A stretch of 64,000 nucleotides of DNA from an uncultured Bacteroidales bacterium (GCA_949298955.1 CASFYQ010000007.1:124001-188000), one strand, 5' to 3'; positions 35,646-45,967 are shown, numbered from the stretch's first letter. Notes: generated by a model from the letters alone, not told the origin. A program made the numbers and translations.

Positions 35646-35729
35646 TCCACACCCAGTCATTCACCCCACATCGATGGTTCTGCACGCTCGCCGGCCATCG
35701 TTCATTCCTCATATACAAAGGCTCCCATT

Positions 35730-37196
35730 ATGAAAACCATCAACTGTTTCATTCCCTACTCCAATCCATCACAAGCAACCGAAACCATAAAAAACCTGCA
35801 AGCCTGTGAAGCGGTCAAGAAGATATACCTGCTCGCTACCGAGCCGGCAAACGAGGAAATAGCGGGTTGTGAAATCCTGCCGGTAACAGGGCTCAACGCC
35901 TCGGCCACCCTGCGTGCGACAGCCTCCCGCAGCGATGCCGATTTCACTCTGCTCTACACCCAATACACCACGTTCGTGCCTGGTTATTTCGCCCTCGAAC
36001 GCATGATGCGTATCGCCGAAGACTCCGGTGCCGGCATGGCCTATGCCGACTACTACCACGAGACAGAAGGCCGACAAGTGAAAGTCCCCGTCATCGACTA
36101 CCAGTATGGCAGTCTGCGCGACGATTTCAATTTCGGGCCGTTGTTGCTCTTCCACACTGCCGCCCTCCGGGAAGCCGCTTCGCGCATGACCACCGATTTC
36201 CAGTTTGCCGGGCTTTATGACTTGCGCTTGAAACTGTCGCAAAAGGCTCCGCTGGTGCATATCAACGAATACCTCTACTCCGTGGTCGAGAACGCTCCCC
36301 GCAAGAACAGTGAAAAGATTTTCGACTATGTCGACCCCAAGAATCGGAACATACAAATCGAGATGGAGGCCGCCTGCACCGAACACCTCAAAGCCATTGG
36401 CGGATACCTCGAACCCCGCTTCGAAAAGATTGCCTTCGATGCAGGCAATTTCGAATACGAAGCCTCGGTCATCATTCCCGTGCGCAACCGCGTGCGCACC
36501 ATCGCCGACGCCATTGAGTCGGTATTGAAACAACAGGCCCGCTTCAAATTCAACCTCATCGTCATCGACAACCACTCGACCGACGGCACCACCGAAGCCA
36601 TCGATCGTTTTGTCAACGACGAGCGGGTAATTCATCTCACTCCCGAACGCAACGACTTGGGCATAGGCGGCTGCTGGAACCTGGGAATACATCACCCCAA
36701 GTGCGGCAAGTTTGCCGTGCAACTCGACAGTGACGACCTCTATAAGGACGAGCATACTTTGCAAACAATGGTCAACGCCTTCTACGAACAACAGTGCGGT
36801 ATGGTGGTGGGCACTTATCTGATGACCGATTTCGATATGAACCCGATGGCTCCGGGCATCATCGACCACAAGGAGTGGACTCCCGAGAACGGACGCAACA
36901 ACGCCCTGCGCATCAACGGGCTGGGAGCTCCGCGTGCCTTCTACACCCCGCTCCTGCGTCAGGTGAAGGTACCCAACACGAGCTACGGCGAGGACTACGC
37001 TTTGGGGCTGAACATCTCGCGACGCTATCAGATAGGACGAGTCTACGAGGTCGTATATCTGTGCCGACGCTGGGAGGGGAACTCCGACGCCTTGCTCGAC
37101 ATCGAGCGAATAAATGCCAACAACCTCTACAAAGACCGCATACGCACCTGGGAGTTGCAAGCCCGCATCGCGCTGAATAAAAGACAAGACGTATGA
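35730..37196 (+). CDS. Glycosyltransferase with two GT2-like halves
   Basis: This 488-residue cytosolic protein has a clear GT2 (GT-A) domain in its C-terminal half: [38 protein letters not shown], and the metal-binding QLDSDDLY. The N-terminal half ([19 protein letters not shown]... LLYTQYTTF) looks like a second, degenerate GT2-like domain. The stop overlaps the next start (ATGA). The domain order is seen, but donor and acceptor are not known. Its place between the amidase and the DUF4922/SpoIID genes suggests a cell-wall or glycan role. Confidence 0.82.
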   Translation: MKTINCFIPYSNPSQATETIKNLQACEAVKKIYLLATEPANEEIAGCEILPVTGLNASATLRATASRSDADFTLLYTQYTTFVPGYFALERMMRIAEDSGAGMAYADYYHETEGRQVKVPVIDYQYGSLRDDFNFGPLLLFHTAALREAASRMTTDFQFAGLYDLRLKLSQKAPLVHINEYLYSVVENAPRKNSEKIFDYVDPKNRNIQIEMEAACTEHLKAIGGYLEPRFEKIAFDAGNFEYEASVIIPVRNRVRTIADAIESVLKQQARFKFNLIVIDNHSTDGTTEAIDRFVNDERVIHLTPERNDLGIGGCWNLGIHHPKCGKFAVQLDSDDLYKDEHTLQTMVNAFYEQQCGMVVGTYLMTDFDMNPMAPGIIDHKEWTPENGRNNALRINGLGAPRAFYTPLLRQVKVPNTSYGEDYALGLNISRRYQIGRVYEVVYLCRRWEGNSDALLDIERINANNLYKDRIRTWELQARIALNKRQDV

Positions 37197-38122
37197 AAGT
37201 AACCTCGAAACAGCTCGAACACCTGCTCGACGAGCAACTCGCCGGGTGGGAATCGGCCCGCAACAACTACCGGGCTCTGGAATCGGTACGGATCAAGAAG
37301 ATAACATTGAAAGGGTGTACGGTCAGCGTACAGTTCAACCCGGCCCGCATCGTCTCATCGGCCGCCAAGGTCGACCGGAAATCGCTGAAAGAACGCCCCT
37401 GTTTCCTCTGTACAGAAAACTGTCCCGAAGTGCAGAAGGGTTTGCCCGACGGGGACTACACTTGGCTCGTCAATCCTTTCCCCATCTTCCCTCGCCATTT
37501 CACCATACCGACCAACGTCCACATGCCGCAACTCATCGGTTGCCGATTCGACGATATGCTGCGGCTGGCCCGTGAAGCCGACGATTTTGTACTCTTCTAC
37601 AACGGCCCCGAATGCGGGGCATCGGCTCCCGACCATGCCCATTTCCAGGCCGGGAATAAAGGCTTCCTGCCATTGGGCGAAGTGGTAAAAAACTGCCTGC
37701 TCACAACCGTTCTTACCCAAGGCTCGTCCCGGTTGAGTGTGATCGAAGAGTATATCTGCCCTTTTTTCCTCATCGACGCCGAACAGGCCGACGAAGGCGA
37801 ATCGCTCTTCGGGAAGCTCTACAACGCCCTCGAGACGAAGCCCGGCGAAGCAGAGCCCATGATGAACCTACTCGCCTGGTATGAAGACTCTCGCTGGCGA
37901 ATCGCCGTCTTCCCGCGGGCCCGGCACCGCCCCTCATGCTACTTTGCCGAGGGCGATGAGAATATCTTGCTCAGCCCTGCATCGGTCGATATGGGCGGCG
38001 TATTCATCACTCCGCTCGAAAAAGATTTCGAAAAAATCGAGGCCCGTCACCTCGAAAAGATACTTGCCGAGGTATGCCTCGACCGGGAACAAATAAATAA
38101 AATCGCCATGAAGCTAAAATAA
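37193..38122 (+). CDS. DUF4922 protein, HIT-like nucleotidyl transferase/phosphorylase
   Basis: This 309-residue protein belongs to DUF4922, related to the HIT superfamily: the HxHxQ-like motif DHAHFQAG (about residues 145-152) and a Cys-rich start (CFLCTENCP) are visible. The relation to GDP-galactose phosphorylase and ATP adenylyltransferases suggests phosphorolysis of a nucleotide or sugar-nucleotide bond. It overlaps the glycosyltransferase by ATGA and is 8 bases from the SpoIID gene. Its substrate is unknown; the conserved neighbourhood with SpoIID and an AmpG permease suggests a function in cell-wall metabolism, which is inference. Confidence 0.78.
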   Translation: MKVTSKQLEHLLDEQLAGWESARNNYRALESVRIKKITLKGCTVSVQFNPARIVSSAAKVDRKSLKERPCFLCTENCPEVQKGLPDGDYTWLVNPFPIFPRHFTIPTNVHMPQLIGCRFDDMLRLAREADDFVLFYNGPECGASAPDHAHFQAGNKGFLPLGEVVKNCLLTTVLTQGSSRLSVIEEYICPFFLIDAEQADEGESLFGKLYNALETKPGEAEPMMNLLAWYEDSRWRIAVFPRARHRPSCYFAEGDENILLSPASVDMGGVFITPLEKDFEKIEARHLEKILAEVCLDREQINKIAMKLK

Positions 38123-38130
38123 GAATCGCC

Positions 38131-39435
38131 ATGAAAGAGCCATCGGTAACCGTAGGAATCCTGTCGGAAGCAAAAATCGATTTCATCTTCAACGGCACCT
38201 ATATGCACGGAAATCAACCCGTCGAAGGAGCTCAAAAGGCTTGCATCGAACAGGGACGCATCGGTTGGAACGGCCATCTGTACGACCAGCTCGTCTTCAC
38301 CCCGCAACAAGCCGGCCACTCGTTTTGCCTCAAAGGGGTAACTATCGGGGTAAAATTCCACTGGGAACGTCGCGAGGATCTCACTTTCAAAGGTTCCTTA
38401 AAACTTATCGTCGAGAACGACCGTATCACCGTCATCAACAAACTGGGTATCGAAGAGTATCTGCTCAGTGTCATCTCGTCGGAGATGAGCGCCACCGCTT
38501 CGCCCGAACTGCTCAAATCGCACGCTGTCATCTCCCGCAGCTGGCTGCTGGCTCAAATCCGTAAGAACAAAGCTCTGGTCGGGAAGAAACCGATTTCGAC
38601 TATCCGCACCGGCGACACACTCCTCCGCTGGTACGACCGTGAAGATCACGATCGCTTCGATGTCTGTGCCGACGACCACTGCCAGCGCTACCAAGGTATC
38701 ACCCGAGCCTCGACTGTCACGGTAGCCGAAGCCATCGAAGCCACCCGCGGCGAGATACTCACCTGCGACGGCGAAATATGCGACGCCCGATTCTCGAAAT
38801 GTTGCGGCGGTGTGATGGAGCGTTTCTCTTCGTGCTGGGAAGATATAGACCACCCCTATCTCGTAGCCCGGCGCGACGGACGCAACGAACACGATTTCCC
38901 CGACCTGCGTGTCGAAGAGAATGCCCGACGTTGGATTTACGCCTCGCCCGAAGCCTTCTGCAATACCTCCAATGAGACGATACTCTCGCAGGTACTCAAC
39001 AACTACGACCGGGAGACGACCGATTTCTACCGGTGGAGGGTCACCTACACACAGCAAGAGCTCTCGGCTCTTATTCGAGAAAAGTCGGGTATCGATTTCG
39101 GCGAAATTGTCGACCTGATACCTATCGAACGGGGAACCTCGGGACGCCTTATCCGATTGCAGATACAAGGCACCCGGCAGACCCTCACCCTAGGCAAAGA
39201 GCTGGAAATACGACGCACGCTATCGCCGTCGCACCTGTACAGCTCGGCCTTTGTCGTCGAGCGCGAATCGGTGGTCGACGGGATTCCGCAACGCTTCGTC
39301 TTGCGAGGGGCCGGCTGGGGCCACGGCGTGGGGCTCTGCCAAATAGGCGCCGCCGTCATGGGAGAAAAAGGATACAACTATCAAGAGATACTCCTGCACT
39401 ATTTTGCGGGAGCCTCCATCGAGAAACTTTATTAA
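38131..39435 (+). CDS. SpoIID/LytB domain protein without a signal peptide
   Basis: This 434-residue protein has the SpoIID domain: YLLSVISSEMSATASPELLKSHAVISRSW (central), VTVAEAIEATRGEILTCDGEICDARFSKCCGG, and the C-terminal GWGHGVGLCQIGAAVMGEKG. SpoIID of Bacillus is a lytic transglycosylase that acts on denuded glycan. Here the N-terminus (MKEPSVTVGILSEAKIDF) has no signal peptide or membrane anchor, so the protein is predicted cytosolic, where it could act only on imported or precursor glycan. It is 8 bases after DUF4922 and 11 bases before the AmpG-type gene, so one operon is likely. Confidence 0.88.
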   Translation: MKEPSVTVGILSEAKIDFIFNGTYMHGNQPVEGAQKACIEQGRIGWNGHLYDQLVFTPQQAGHSFCLKGVTIGVKFHWERREDLTFKGSLKLIVENDRITVINKLGIEEYLLSVISSEMSATASPELLKSHAVISRSWLLAQIRKNKALVGKKPISTIRTGDTLLRWYDREDHDRFDVCADDHCQRYQGITRASTVTVAEAIEATRGEILTCDGEICDARFSKCCGGVMERFSSCWEDIDHPYLVARRDGRNEHDFPDLRVEENARRWIYASPEAFCNTSNETILSQVLNNYDRETTDFYRWRVTYTQQELSALIREKSGIDFGEIVDLIPIERGTSGRLIRLQIQGTRQTLTLGKELEIRRTLSPSHLYSSAFVVERESVVDGIPQRFVLRGAGWGHGVGLCQIGAAVMGEKGYNYQEILLHYFAGASIEKLY

Positions 39436-39446
39436 CCGCAGAAACC

Positions 39447-41318
39447 ATGAATACGCAGAAAAAGGCATCGCCCTGGGCCTGGATTCCCTCGCTCTACTTT
39501 GCGCAAGGATTGCCCTATGTGGCTGTTATGACCATCTCGGTCATCATGTACAAAAGGCTGGGAATCTCCAATACCGACATAGCCCTGTACACCAGCTGGC
39601 TCTACCTGCCGTGGGTCATCAAGCCCTTTTGGAGTCCCTTCATCGACCTGTTGAAAACCAAACGGTGGTGGGTTGTCACCATGCAGATGCTCGTAGGCGC
39701 AGGCCTGGCCGGCATCGCATTCACCATTCCCGCACCGCATTTTTTCCAAATCACGCTGGCTATCTTTTGGCTGGTGGCATTCAGCTCGGCCACACACGAC
39801 ATCGCTGCCGATGGATTCTATATGCTGGCCCTCGACACACACGACCAGGCCATGTATGTGGGTATTCGCAGCACCTTCTACCGCATCGCCACCATTGCCG
39901 GACAAGGCTTGTTGGTGATTCTCGCCGGGCTGCTCGAATCGAACACCGGCCTCACCCCCCTCTCGATCGAGGTGAAAGCGGGGCCACAGTATGCCCACGA
40001 AATCACACTCCCCTCGACCGACTATGTGAGCGACGGTCGCAACGACAAAATGCACTTTGTCGCTTCGCCTGCCGTGCTCGAAATAGGCACCATGGCCAAT
40101 CCGGCCCATGTCGACTCGATAACCGCTTGGGTGAAACAGCAGAATATTGCCAACGGCTTTGCCTCTCCCGGGACTATATCTGCAACACAAAGCAGCACCG
40201 CAGCGCAAGAGAAACGACTCAACCGATTCGAGAGCTTCATCAAAGAGACCTTCGGCGAGAGCCGCAAACAATCCCGACACCAGCTCACCGGCAACATCGG
40301 GGTAGTAAAAGTGTGCCTCTCGCAACAGCCCGAACCCGGCGAGAAGGTGATACTCAACACCGCGCACAAAGCAGGCGACCCAAGTATCTTCCTCTCCCAA
40401 GGCGACCGCATCGAATTTACGGCCGACAACTGGGACAAACCGGCCTACATCGCCATACAGGCAGACCCCAAACTGAAAGAGTCGTCATCGGCTTCGTTCG
40501 AGTCTACCTCGGGTAACATTACACTGGCTTGGTCCATCACCTTCTTCGTACTGGCCGGGTTCTTCATTGCCATCTGCCTGTACCACAAGTACATTCTACC
40601 CAAACCGGCATCCGACAGAGCCGTATGCGAAGCGACCGCATCAAACATCTTCAAAGAGTTTTTCGCCACCTTCACCTCCTTTTTCCGGAAGAAACAGGTA
40701 GCGATAGCCATACTCTTTATGCTCCTCTACCGTCTGCCCGAGGCTCAACTGGTAAAACTCATCACCCCCTTTCTGCTCGACCCCAAAGAGCTGGGCGGCC
40801 TGGGACTTACCACGGGCCAAGTAGGCCTGGTCTACGGTACCATCGGTATTCTGGGGCTCACCATCGGCGGTATCATCGGCGGTATCGTAGCCGCCAAAGG
40901 CGGCTTGAAAAAGTGGCTTTGGCCCATGGCTTGGAGCATTTCTCTCACCTGTGCCACGTTCGTCTACCTCAGCTACTACCAGCCCGACAACCTCTTGATT
41001 ATCAACCTCTGCGTCTTCATCGAACAATTCGGATACGGGTTCGGATTCACCGCCTACATGCTCTACCTCATCTATTTCTCCGACGGAGAGCATAAGACCG
41101 CCCACTATGCCATCTGTACGGCCTTCATGGCCTTGGGCATGATGTTGCCGGGCATGGCGGCCGGTTGGCTGCAAGAGCTTATCGGGTACAAACATTTCTT
41201 CTACTGGGTGATGATTTGCTGTATCGCCACCATCGCCGTGTGTGCCTTTATCAAAATCAGCCCCGACTATGGTTTGAGAGCCTCCTCGAAAAAAGGTGGA
41301 GAGATAGAAACAAAATAA
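39447..41318 (+). CDS. AmpG-like MFS muropeptide permease with large periplasmic-type insert
   Basis: This 623-residue major facilitator family protein starts MNTQKKASPWAWIPSLYFAQGLPYVAVMTIS, the N-terminal pattern of AmpG. The first half has six membrane helices (ending near residue 170), then an insert of about 180 residues with no membrane segment (about 171-350: LESNTGLTPLSIEVKAG... SASFESTSGN), then the remaining helices (ITFFVLAGFFIAICLY onward). AmpG imports GlcNAc-anhydroMurNAc muropeptides; the Tannerella forsythia homologue is reported to carry MurNAc. Such inserts are seen in Bacteroidetes AmpG proteins, but their role is unknown. The start at 39447 is chosen for the Met before the first helix. 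Confidence 0.85.
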   Translation: MNTQKKASPWAWIPSLYFAQGLPYVAVMTISVIMYKRLGISNTDIALYTSWLYLPWVIKPFWSPFIDLLKTKRWWVVTMQMLVGAGLAGIAFTIPAPHFFQITLAIFWLVAFSSATHDIAADGFYMLALDTHDQAMYVGIRSTFYRIATIAGQGLLVILAGLLESNTGLTPLSIEVKAGPQYAHEITLPSTDYVSDGRNDKMHFVASPAVLEIGTMANPAHVDSITAWVKQQNIANGFASPGTISATQSSTAAQEKRLNRFESFIKETFGESRKQSRHQLTGNIGVVKVCLSQQPEPGEKVILNTAHKAGDPSIFLSQGDRIEFTADNWDKPAYIAIQADPKLKESSSASFESTSGNITLAWSITFFVLAGFFIAICLYHKYILPKPASDRAVCEATASNIFKEFFATFTSFFRKKQVAIAILFMLLYRLPEAQLVKLITPFLLDPKELGGLGLTTGQVGLVYGTIGILGLTIGGIIGGIVAAKGGLKKWLWPMAWSISLTCATFVYLSYYQPDNLLIINLCVFIEQFGYGFGFTAYMLYLIYFSDGEHKTAHYAICTAFMALGMMLPGMAAGWLQELIGYKHFFYWVMICCIATIAVCAFIKISPDYGLRASSKKGGEIETK

Positions 41319-41350
41319 AAAAAGAGAGACCAAAAGATGAAAAAAGTACG

Positions 41351-41358
41351 TAATTTTG
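41351..41358 (+). promoter_or_regulatory. -7 box TAATTTTG before the D-lactate-type dehydrogenase
   Basis: TAnnTTTG match, 105 bases upstream of the dehydrogenase start, so the downstream half of the locus can be transcribed from its own promoter. The 41383-41410 region holds a GGCC-tipped hairpin (TGTCGGCC/GGCCGACA). Confidence 0.5.
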
Positions 41359-41462
41359 TTTGACGATAATGCCCGCAAACCTGTCGGCCTCTATACCGGC
41401 CGACAGCATCGGCACAACCATAGGAAAAGGTTCAATAAACTGCCGCACAAACACCATTCTTG

Positions 41463-44276
41463 ATGAAACCGACCCATATGAAAAATCAAAAGTATAACGC
41501 TTATCTGAAAGATATCGAGGAGTTTATCCCCAAAAACCGCATCTATACCGACGAACTGCGCCTGCTGGCGTGGGGAACCGATGCCGGATTTTATCGCCTT
41601 ATCCCCAAGATTGTAATTCGGTCGAAAGACGAGGAAGAAATAGCCCGATTGCTGGCCACGGCCGACAGATACGGGTTGCCGGTGACTTTCAGAGCTGCCG
41701 GAACCTCCCTCTCGGGGCAAAGCATAAGCGACTCGATACTAATCGTTGCCGGTAAAAACTGGGAACGATACACCATTTCGGACGATTATACCCGCATCAC
41801 GCTCCAACCCGGCATCATAGGGGCACGCGTAAACGAGCTATTGAAACCATACGGACGCAAGTTTGCTCCCGACCCGGCGTCGATAAAATCGGCCATGGTA
41901 GGCGGCATTGTCATGAACAATGCTTCGGGTATGAACTGCGGCACCCACGCCAACAGCGACAAAGAGTTGCTCTCGGCCAAAATCGTTCTGTCCGACGGTA
42001 CCCGGCTCGATACCGGCGACCCCGCCAGCCGACAAGCTTTCGAGCAAAGCCACGCCCCCTTTGTGCAACGCATCGTCGAGTTGCGCGATGCCATTCGCAA
42101 CGACCGGGAGTTGAGCGACCGTATCCGCCAAAAATATGCCATCAAGAATGTCACAGGTCTCAACCTGCGTCCTTTCATAGCCTATGACGACCCCTTCGAC
42201 ATCATCGCCCACCTCATGGTAGGCTCGGAAGGCACCCTCGCCTTTCTCTCGGAGGTCACAATGAAAACCGAGCACGACTATCCCTGCTCGGCCAGTGCCA
42301 TGCTCTATTTCCACGAAATCGAGGAGGCCTGCCGAGCCGTGGTCGCCATGAAAGAGGGGCCTGTATTCAGCGCCGAACTGCTCGATAAAAAATCGCTCGC
42401 TTCGGTCAACGACACCACCGGGAACGGGCTTACCGCCGTACTCACCGAAACCAAGGCCGACTCGCCCGAGGAGCTGCAAGCCCACATCGAAACCATCAAA
42501 CAAATATTGGCCCCTTTCCAAACGGCAACACCGATTCATTTCACCGACAAGCCCGAGGAATACTCGCAGTATTGGGCCATTCGCTCGGGCATCTTCCCCT
42601 CGGTAGGCGGTACCCGGCAACTGGGCACGACCGTGCTTATCGAAGATGTGGCTTTCCCCTTGAAAAAATTGCCGCAGGCTACGGCCGACCTGCAAGCGCT
42701 GCTCGAAACAAACGGATATGACGATGCCTGCATCTACGGCCATGCCCTGGAAGGGAATTACCACTTTATCATCAGCCAGTCGTTCGACACCCCCGAACAG
42801 GTGGCCCGCTATGAAAAATTGATGGACGAGGTGAAAACTCTCGTCGTCGACAAATATGACGGTTCGCTGAAAGCCGAGCACGGCACCGGCCGCAACATGG
42901 CTCCTTTTGTCAAATATGAATGGGGCGAAAAAGCCTACAACTACATGAAGGCGGTCAAGGAACTCTTCGACCCCAAAGGATTGCTCAACCCCGGCGTCAT
43001 CTTCAACAGCGATCCTCGGTGCCATCTGAAACATTTCAAGCCCATGCCGCTCACCAACGCTCACGTAGACCGCTGCATCGAGTGCGGATTCTGCGAGGTT
43101 AACTGCCTCACCTGTGGATTCTCGCTCTCGTCGCGGCAGCGCATCGTCATCAGACGGGAAATTTCGAGGTTGAGCCAACTGTCCGGCACCGAAAGCCAAA
43201 CCCGTATGCAGACCCTGCTGAAACAATACAGATACCTGGGCAACGCCACCTGTGCAGGCGACGGACTTTGCTCCATGTCGTGCCCCATGGGCATCAGCGT
43301 GGGCGACCTCACCCACGACCTACGGCAAGAGAATCTGCCTGCCGGCAGCCTCGGCTACAAGACCGGCGACTGGGTGGCTCGCCATTTTTCCGAGACCAAA
43401 ACTTGTATCCGTCCCGTGCTCTACCTGGCCCACACGGCCCACAAACTGATAGGCGACAAATCGATGAGTGCCATAGGGCGTACTCTGCACCGACTGGGCC
43501 TGCCATTGTGGACTACCGCCATGCCCAAGCCATACTATCCGCACAAGATAGCACAGCGCGAGGAGGTTCTGAAAGTGGTCTATTTCCCCAGTTGCATCAA
43601 CCAAACCATGGGTCCGGCCCAAAATTCGCCCGACTCCACACCGCTCGTCGATAAAACCGTAGCCCTGTTGCAAAAGGCCGGCTACGAAGTCATCTTCCCC
43701 AAGAACATGAAAAACCTTTGCTGCGGCACCATTTGGGAAAGCAAAGGCATGATGGACATTGCCGACCGCAAGTCGGCCGAGCTGGAAGAGGCTCTCTATC
43801 AGGCCAGCGACCAAGGCCGATACCCCGTGTTGTGCGACCAGAGCCCCTGCCTGCACCGTATGCGCGAGGTAATGTCCCGGGTGAAACTTTACGAGCCGGT
43901 AGAGTTTATCTACACCTTCCTGCGCGACAAACTCGACTTTACCCCCATCGACGATACCGTGGCCGTACACATCACCTGCTCGATGCGCAAGATGAACCTG
44001 GGCAACATGCTCGTCGACCTGGCTCGACTCTGCTCTCGCCACGTGGTGGTACCCGACGAGATTGGCTGCTGCGGATTTGCCGGCGACCGGGGCTTCACTC
44101 ACCCCGAGGTCAACGCCTACGCCTTGCGTAAATTGAGGCCCCAGCTCGAAAAAGCCGGCGTAAAAACCGGCTACTCCAACAGCCGCACCTGCGAGATAGG
44201 GCTGACCACCAACTCGGGCATACCCTACCTCTCGATTGTTTATTTAGTAGACCAGTGTACAACCCCCAAGCAATAA
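41463..44276 (+). CDS. FAD-linked, Fe-S D-lactate/glycolate-type dehydrogenase
   Basis: This 937-residue protein fuses an FAD-binding oxidase domain (residues ~1-520: VTFRAAGTSLSGQSIS, PGIIGARVNELLKPYGRKFAPDP, GGIVMNNASGMNCG, and the C-terminal cap GSLKAEHGTGRNMAPF) to an iron-sulfur domain with CIECGFCEVNC and a second cluster (CAGDGLCSMSCPMG), ending with two CCG motifs (LCCGTIW, GCCGFAGDRG). This is the architecture of long FAD/4Fe-4S D-lactate, D-2-hydroxyacid or glycolate dehydrogenases. MurQ, two genes downstream, releases D-lactate, so D-lactate oxidation is a natural role (inference). The start is 41463; 41478 (MKNQKYNAY) is an alternative. Confidence 0.88.
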   Translation: MKPTHMKNQKYNAYLKDIEEFIPKNRIYTDELRLLAWGTDAGFYRLIPKIVIRSKDEEEIARLLATADRYGLPVTFRAAGTSLSGQSISDSILIVAGKNWERYTISDDYTRITLQPGIIGARVNELLKPYGRKFAPDPASIKSAMVGGIVMNNASGMNCGTHANSDKELLSAKIVLSDGTRLDTGDPASRQAFEQSHAPFVQRIVELRDAIRNDRELSDRIRQKYAIKNVTGLNLRPFIAYDDPFDIIAHLMVGSEGTLAFLSEVTMKTEHDYPCSASAMLYFHEIEEACRAVVAMKEGPVFSAELLDKKSLASVNDTTGNGLTAVLTETKADSPEELQAHIETIKQILAPFQTATPIHFTDKPEEYSQYWAIRSGIFPSVGGTRQLGTTVLIEDVAFPLKKLPQATADLQALLETNGYDDACIYGHALEGNYHFIISQSFDTPEQVARYEKLMDEVKTLVVDKYDGSLKAEHGTGRNMAPFVKYEWGEKAYNYMKAVKELFDPKGLLNPGVIFNSDPRCHLKHFKPMPLTNAHVDRCIECGFCEVNCLTCGFSLSSRQRIVIRREISRLSQLSGTESQTRMQTLLKQYRYLGNATCAGDGLCSMSCPMGISVGDLTHDLRQENLPAGSLGYKTGDWVARHFSETKTCIRPVLYLAHTAHKLIGDKSMSAIGRTLHRLGLPLWTTAMPKPYYPHKIAQREEVLKVVYFPSCINQTMGPAQNSPDSTPLVDKTVALLQKAGYEVIFPKNMKNLCCGTIWESKGMMDIADRKSAELEEALYQASDQGRYPVLCDQSPCLHRMREVMSRVKLYEPVEFIYTFLRDKLDFTPIDDTVAVHITCSMRKMNLGNMLVDLARLCSRHVVVPDEIGCCGFAGDRGFTHPEVNAYALRKLRPQLEKAGVKTGYSNSRTCEIGLTTNSGIPYLSIVYLVDQCTTPKQ

Positions 44277-44277
44277 T

Positions 44278-45114
44278 ATGATTATCATAGCCGACAGTGG
44301 TTCGACCAAAACCGATTGGTGTATAACAAGCCATAACGAACCCATCAAACGAATCGCTACCGAAGGGATAAACCCGTTTTTCCAAACCGAGGAAGAGATA
44401 AGTCTCATCGTCAAAGAGAAGCTCGTGCCTTATTTGGAGAACAAGCCTATCGAAGCCGTCTGGTTTTATGGCGCAGGCTGTGCTTTCCCCGAGAAAAATG
44501 CCATCGTCGAACAAGCTATTGCCCGGCACATCGACGCTCCCATCGAGATAGGCAGCGACCTGCTGGCCGCGGCTCGCAGCCTTTGCGGGCACCACCCGGG
44601 CATCGCCTGCATCATGGGCACGGGCTCCAACTCGTGCTACTATGATGGAAAGGCGATTGTCGACCATGTCTCACCGCTGGGCTATATCCTGGGCGACGAA
44701 GGGAGCGGCGCCGTACTGGGTAAACTGCTGGTGGGCGACTGCCTCAAAAACCAGCTGACTCCCGAGTTGAAAGAGAAATTCTTCAACCGCTTCGACCTTA
44801 CCCCTCAGGAAATTCTCGACCGGGTATACAGACACCCTTTCCCAAACCGGTTCCTCGCCTCGGTATCGCCTTTCCTCATCGAGAACATCGAGGAACCTTG
44901 TATCCACCGCATCGTACTGAACGGATTCAAGAATTTCTTCACCCGCAACATCATGCAGTATGATTACAAGAACCTGAAAATACACTTTACCGGCTCTATC
45001 GCCTACTACTACAAAGAGGTTCTCGAAGAGGCCGCCAGCGCCCTGCAAATAGAATTGGGAACTATCATCAAAAGCCCCATGGAGGGTCTCGTAAAATATC
45101 ATTCAACCCTATAA
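44278..45114 (+). CDS. BadF/BadG-type sugar kinase, probable MurNAc/GlcNAc kinase
   Basis: This 278-residue ASKHA ATPase begins with the phosphate-1 loop MIIIADSGSTKTDWCIT and has the GTGSNSCYYDGK phosphate-2-like motif and GDEGSGAVLGK adenosine region. Proteins of this family include GlcNAc kinase and the MurNAc kinase MurK of Tannerella forsythia. It is 1 base downstream of the dehydrogenase gene and 11 bases before murQ. It probably supplies MurNAc-6-phosphate, the substrate of MurQ. Kinase specificity (MurNAc or GlcNAc or both) is inferred from the neighbour. Confidence 0.82.
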   Translation: MIIIADSGSTKTDWCITSHNEPIKRIATEGINPFFQTEEEISLIVKEKLVPYLENKPIEAVWFYGAGCAFPEKNAIVEQAIARHIDAPIEIGSDLLAAARSLCGHHPGIACIMGTGSNSCYYDGKAIVDHVSPLGYILGDEGSGAVLGKLLVGDCLKNQLTPELKEKFFNRFDLTPQEILDRVYRHPFPNRFLASVSPFLIENIEEPCIHRIVLNGFKNFFTRNIMQYDYKNLKIHFTGSIAYYYKEVLEEAASALQIELGTIIKSPMEGLVKYHSTL

Positions 45115-45125
45115 ACGCACTCGTC

Positions 45126-45953
45126 ATGGCATTCGTAAAAATTACCGAACAACCCTCTCTATACGACAACCTCGAAAAAAAAACGGTTCTGGAAATCCTG
45201 CAAGAAATCAATGCCGAAGACCAAAAGGTGGCCCTGGCGGTACAAAAAACCATTCCTCAAATTGAGCGACTCGTCTCCCAAATCGTACCCCGCATGAAAC
45301 AGGGCGGACGCGTCTTCTACCTGGGCGCCGGCACCAGCGGACGCCTCGGAGTGCTCGACGCCTCGGAGATTCCCCCCACATTCGGCATGCCCCCGACTCT
45401 CGTCATCGGGCTGATTGCCGGTGGCGATACCGCCCTGCGCCATCCGGTCGAAAACGCCGAAGACGATATGACCCGAGGCTGGGAAGAATTGCAAAAGCAC
45501 CATATCAACACGAAAGATACGGTTATCGGAATCGCTGCCTCGGGGACGACTCCCTATGTCATAGGAGCCTTGCGGGCTGCCCGCGAGCACGGGATTCTCA
45601 CCGGTTCCATCTCGAGCAACCCCGAATCGCCCATCTCGAAAGAGGCCGACATCGCCATCGAGATGATTGTGGGACCCGAGTATGTAACGGGCAGCTCGCG
45701 CATGAAATCGGGCACGGGACAAAAAATGATTCTCAACATGATTTCCACCTCGGTAATGATTCAACTGGGCCGGGTCAAAGGCAACCGAATGGTCAACATG
45801 CAGCTCTCGAACCAAAAGCTGGTAGACCGCGGCACCCGCATGGTTGCGGAAGAATTGGGAATGGACTATGAACACGCCAGGCGCCTGCTGCTCCTGCACG
45901 GCTCGGTAAAAAAAGCCGTAGATGCCTACCTCGCCGAAAATCAAAATCCATAA
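45126..45953 (+). CDS. murQ: N-acetylmuramic acid 6-phosphate etherase
   Basis: This 275-residue enzyme has the MurQ/SIS signature YLGAGTSGRLGVLDASEIPPTFG (about residues 63-85) and the block GPEYVTGSSRMKSGTGQKMILNMI. It converts MurNAc-6-phosphate plus water into GlcNAc-6-phosphate and D-lactate, the committed step of muramic acid recycling. The gene follows the kinase by 11 bases. Product identity is secure from sequence; the D-lactate it makes has an obvious consumer in the dehydrogenase upstream. Confidence 0.95.
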   Translation: MAFVKITEQPSLYDNLEKKTVLEILQEINAEDQKVALAVQKTIPQIERLVSQIVPRMKQGGRVFYLGAGTSGRLGVLDASEIPPTFGMPPTLVIGLIAGGDTALRHPVENAEDDMTRGWEELQKHHINTKDTVIGIAASGTTPYVIGALRAAREHGILTGSISSNPESPISKEADIAIEMIVGPEYVTGSSRMKSGTGQKMILNMISTSVMIQLGRVKGNRMVNMQLSNQKLVDRGTRMVAEELGMDYEHARRLLLLHGSVKKAVDAYLAENQNP

Positions 45954-45967
45954 AACACACATAACCC

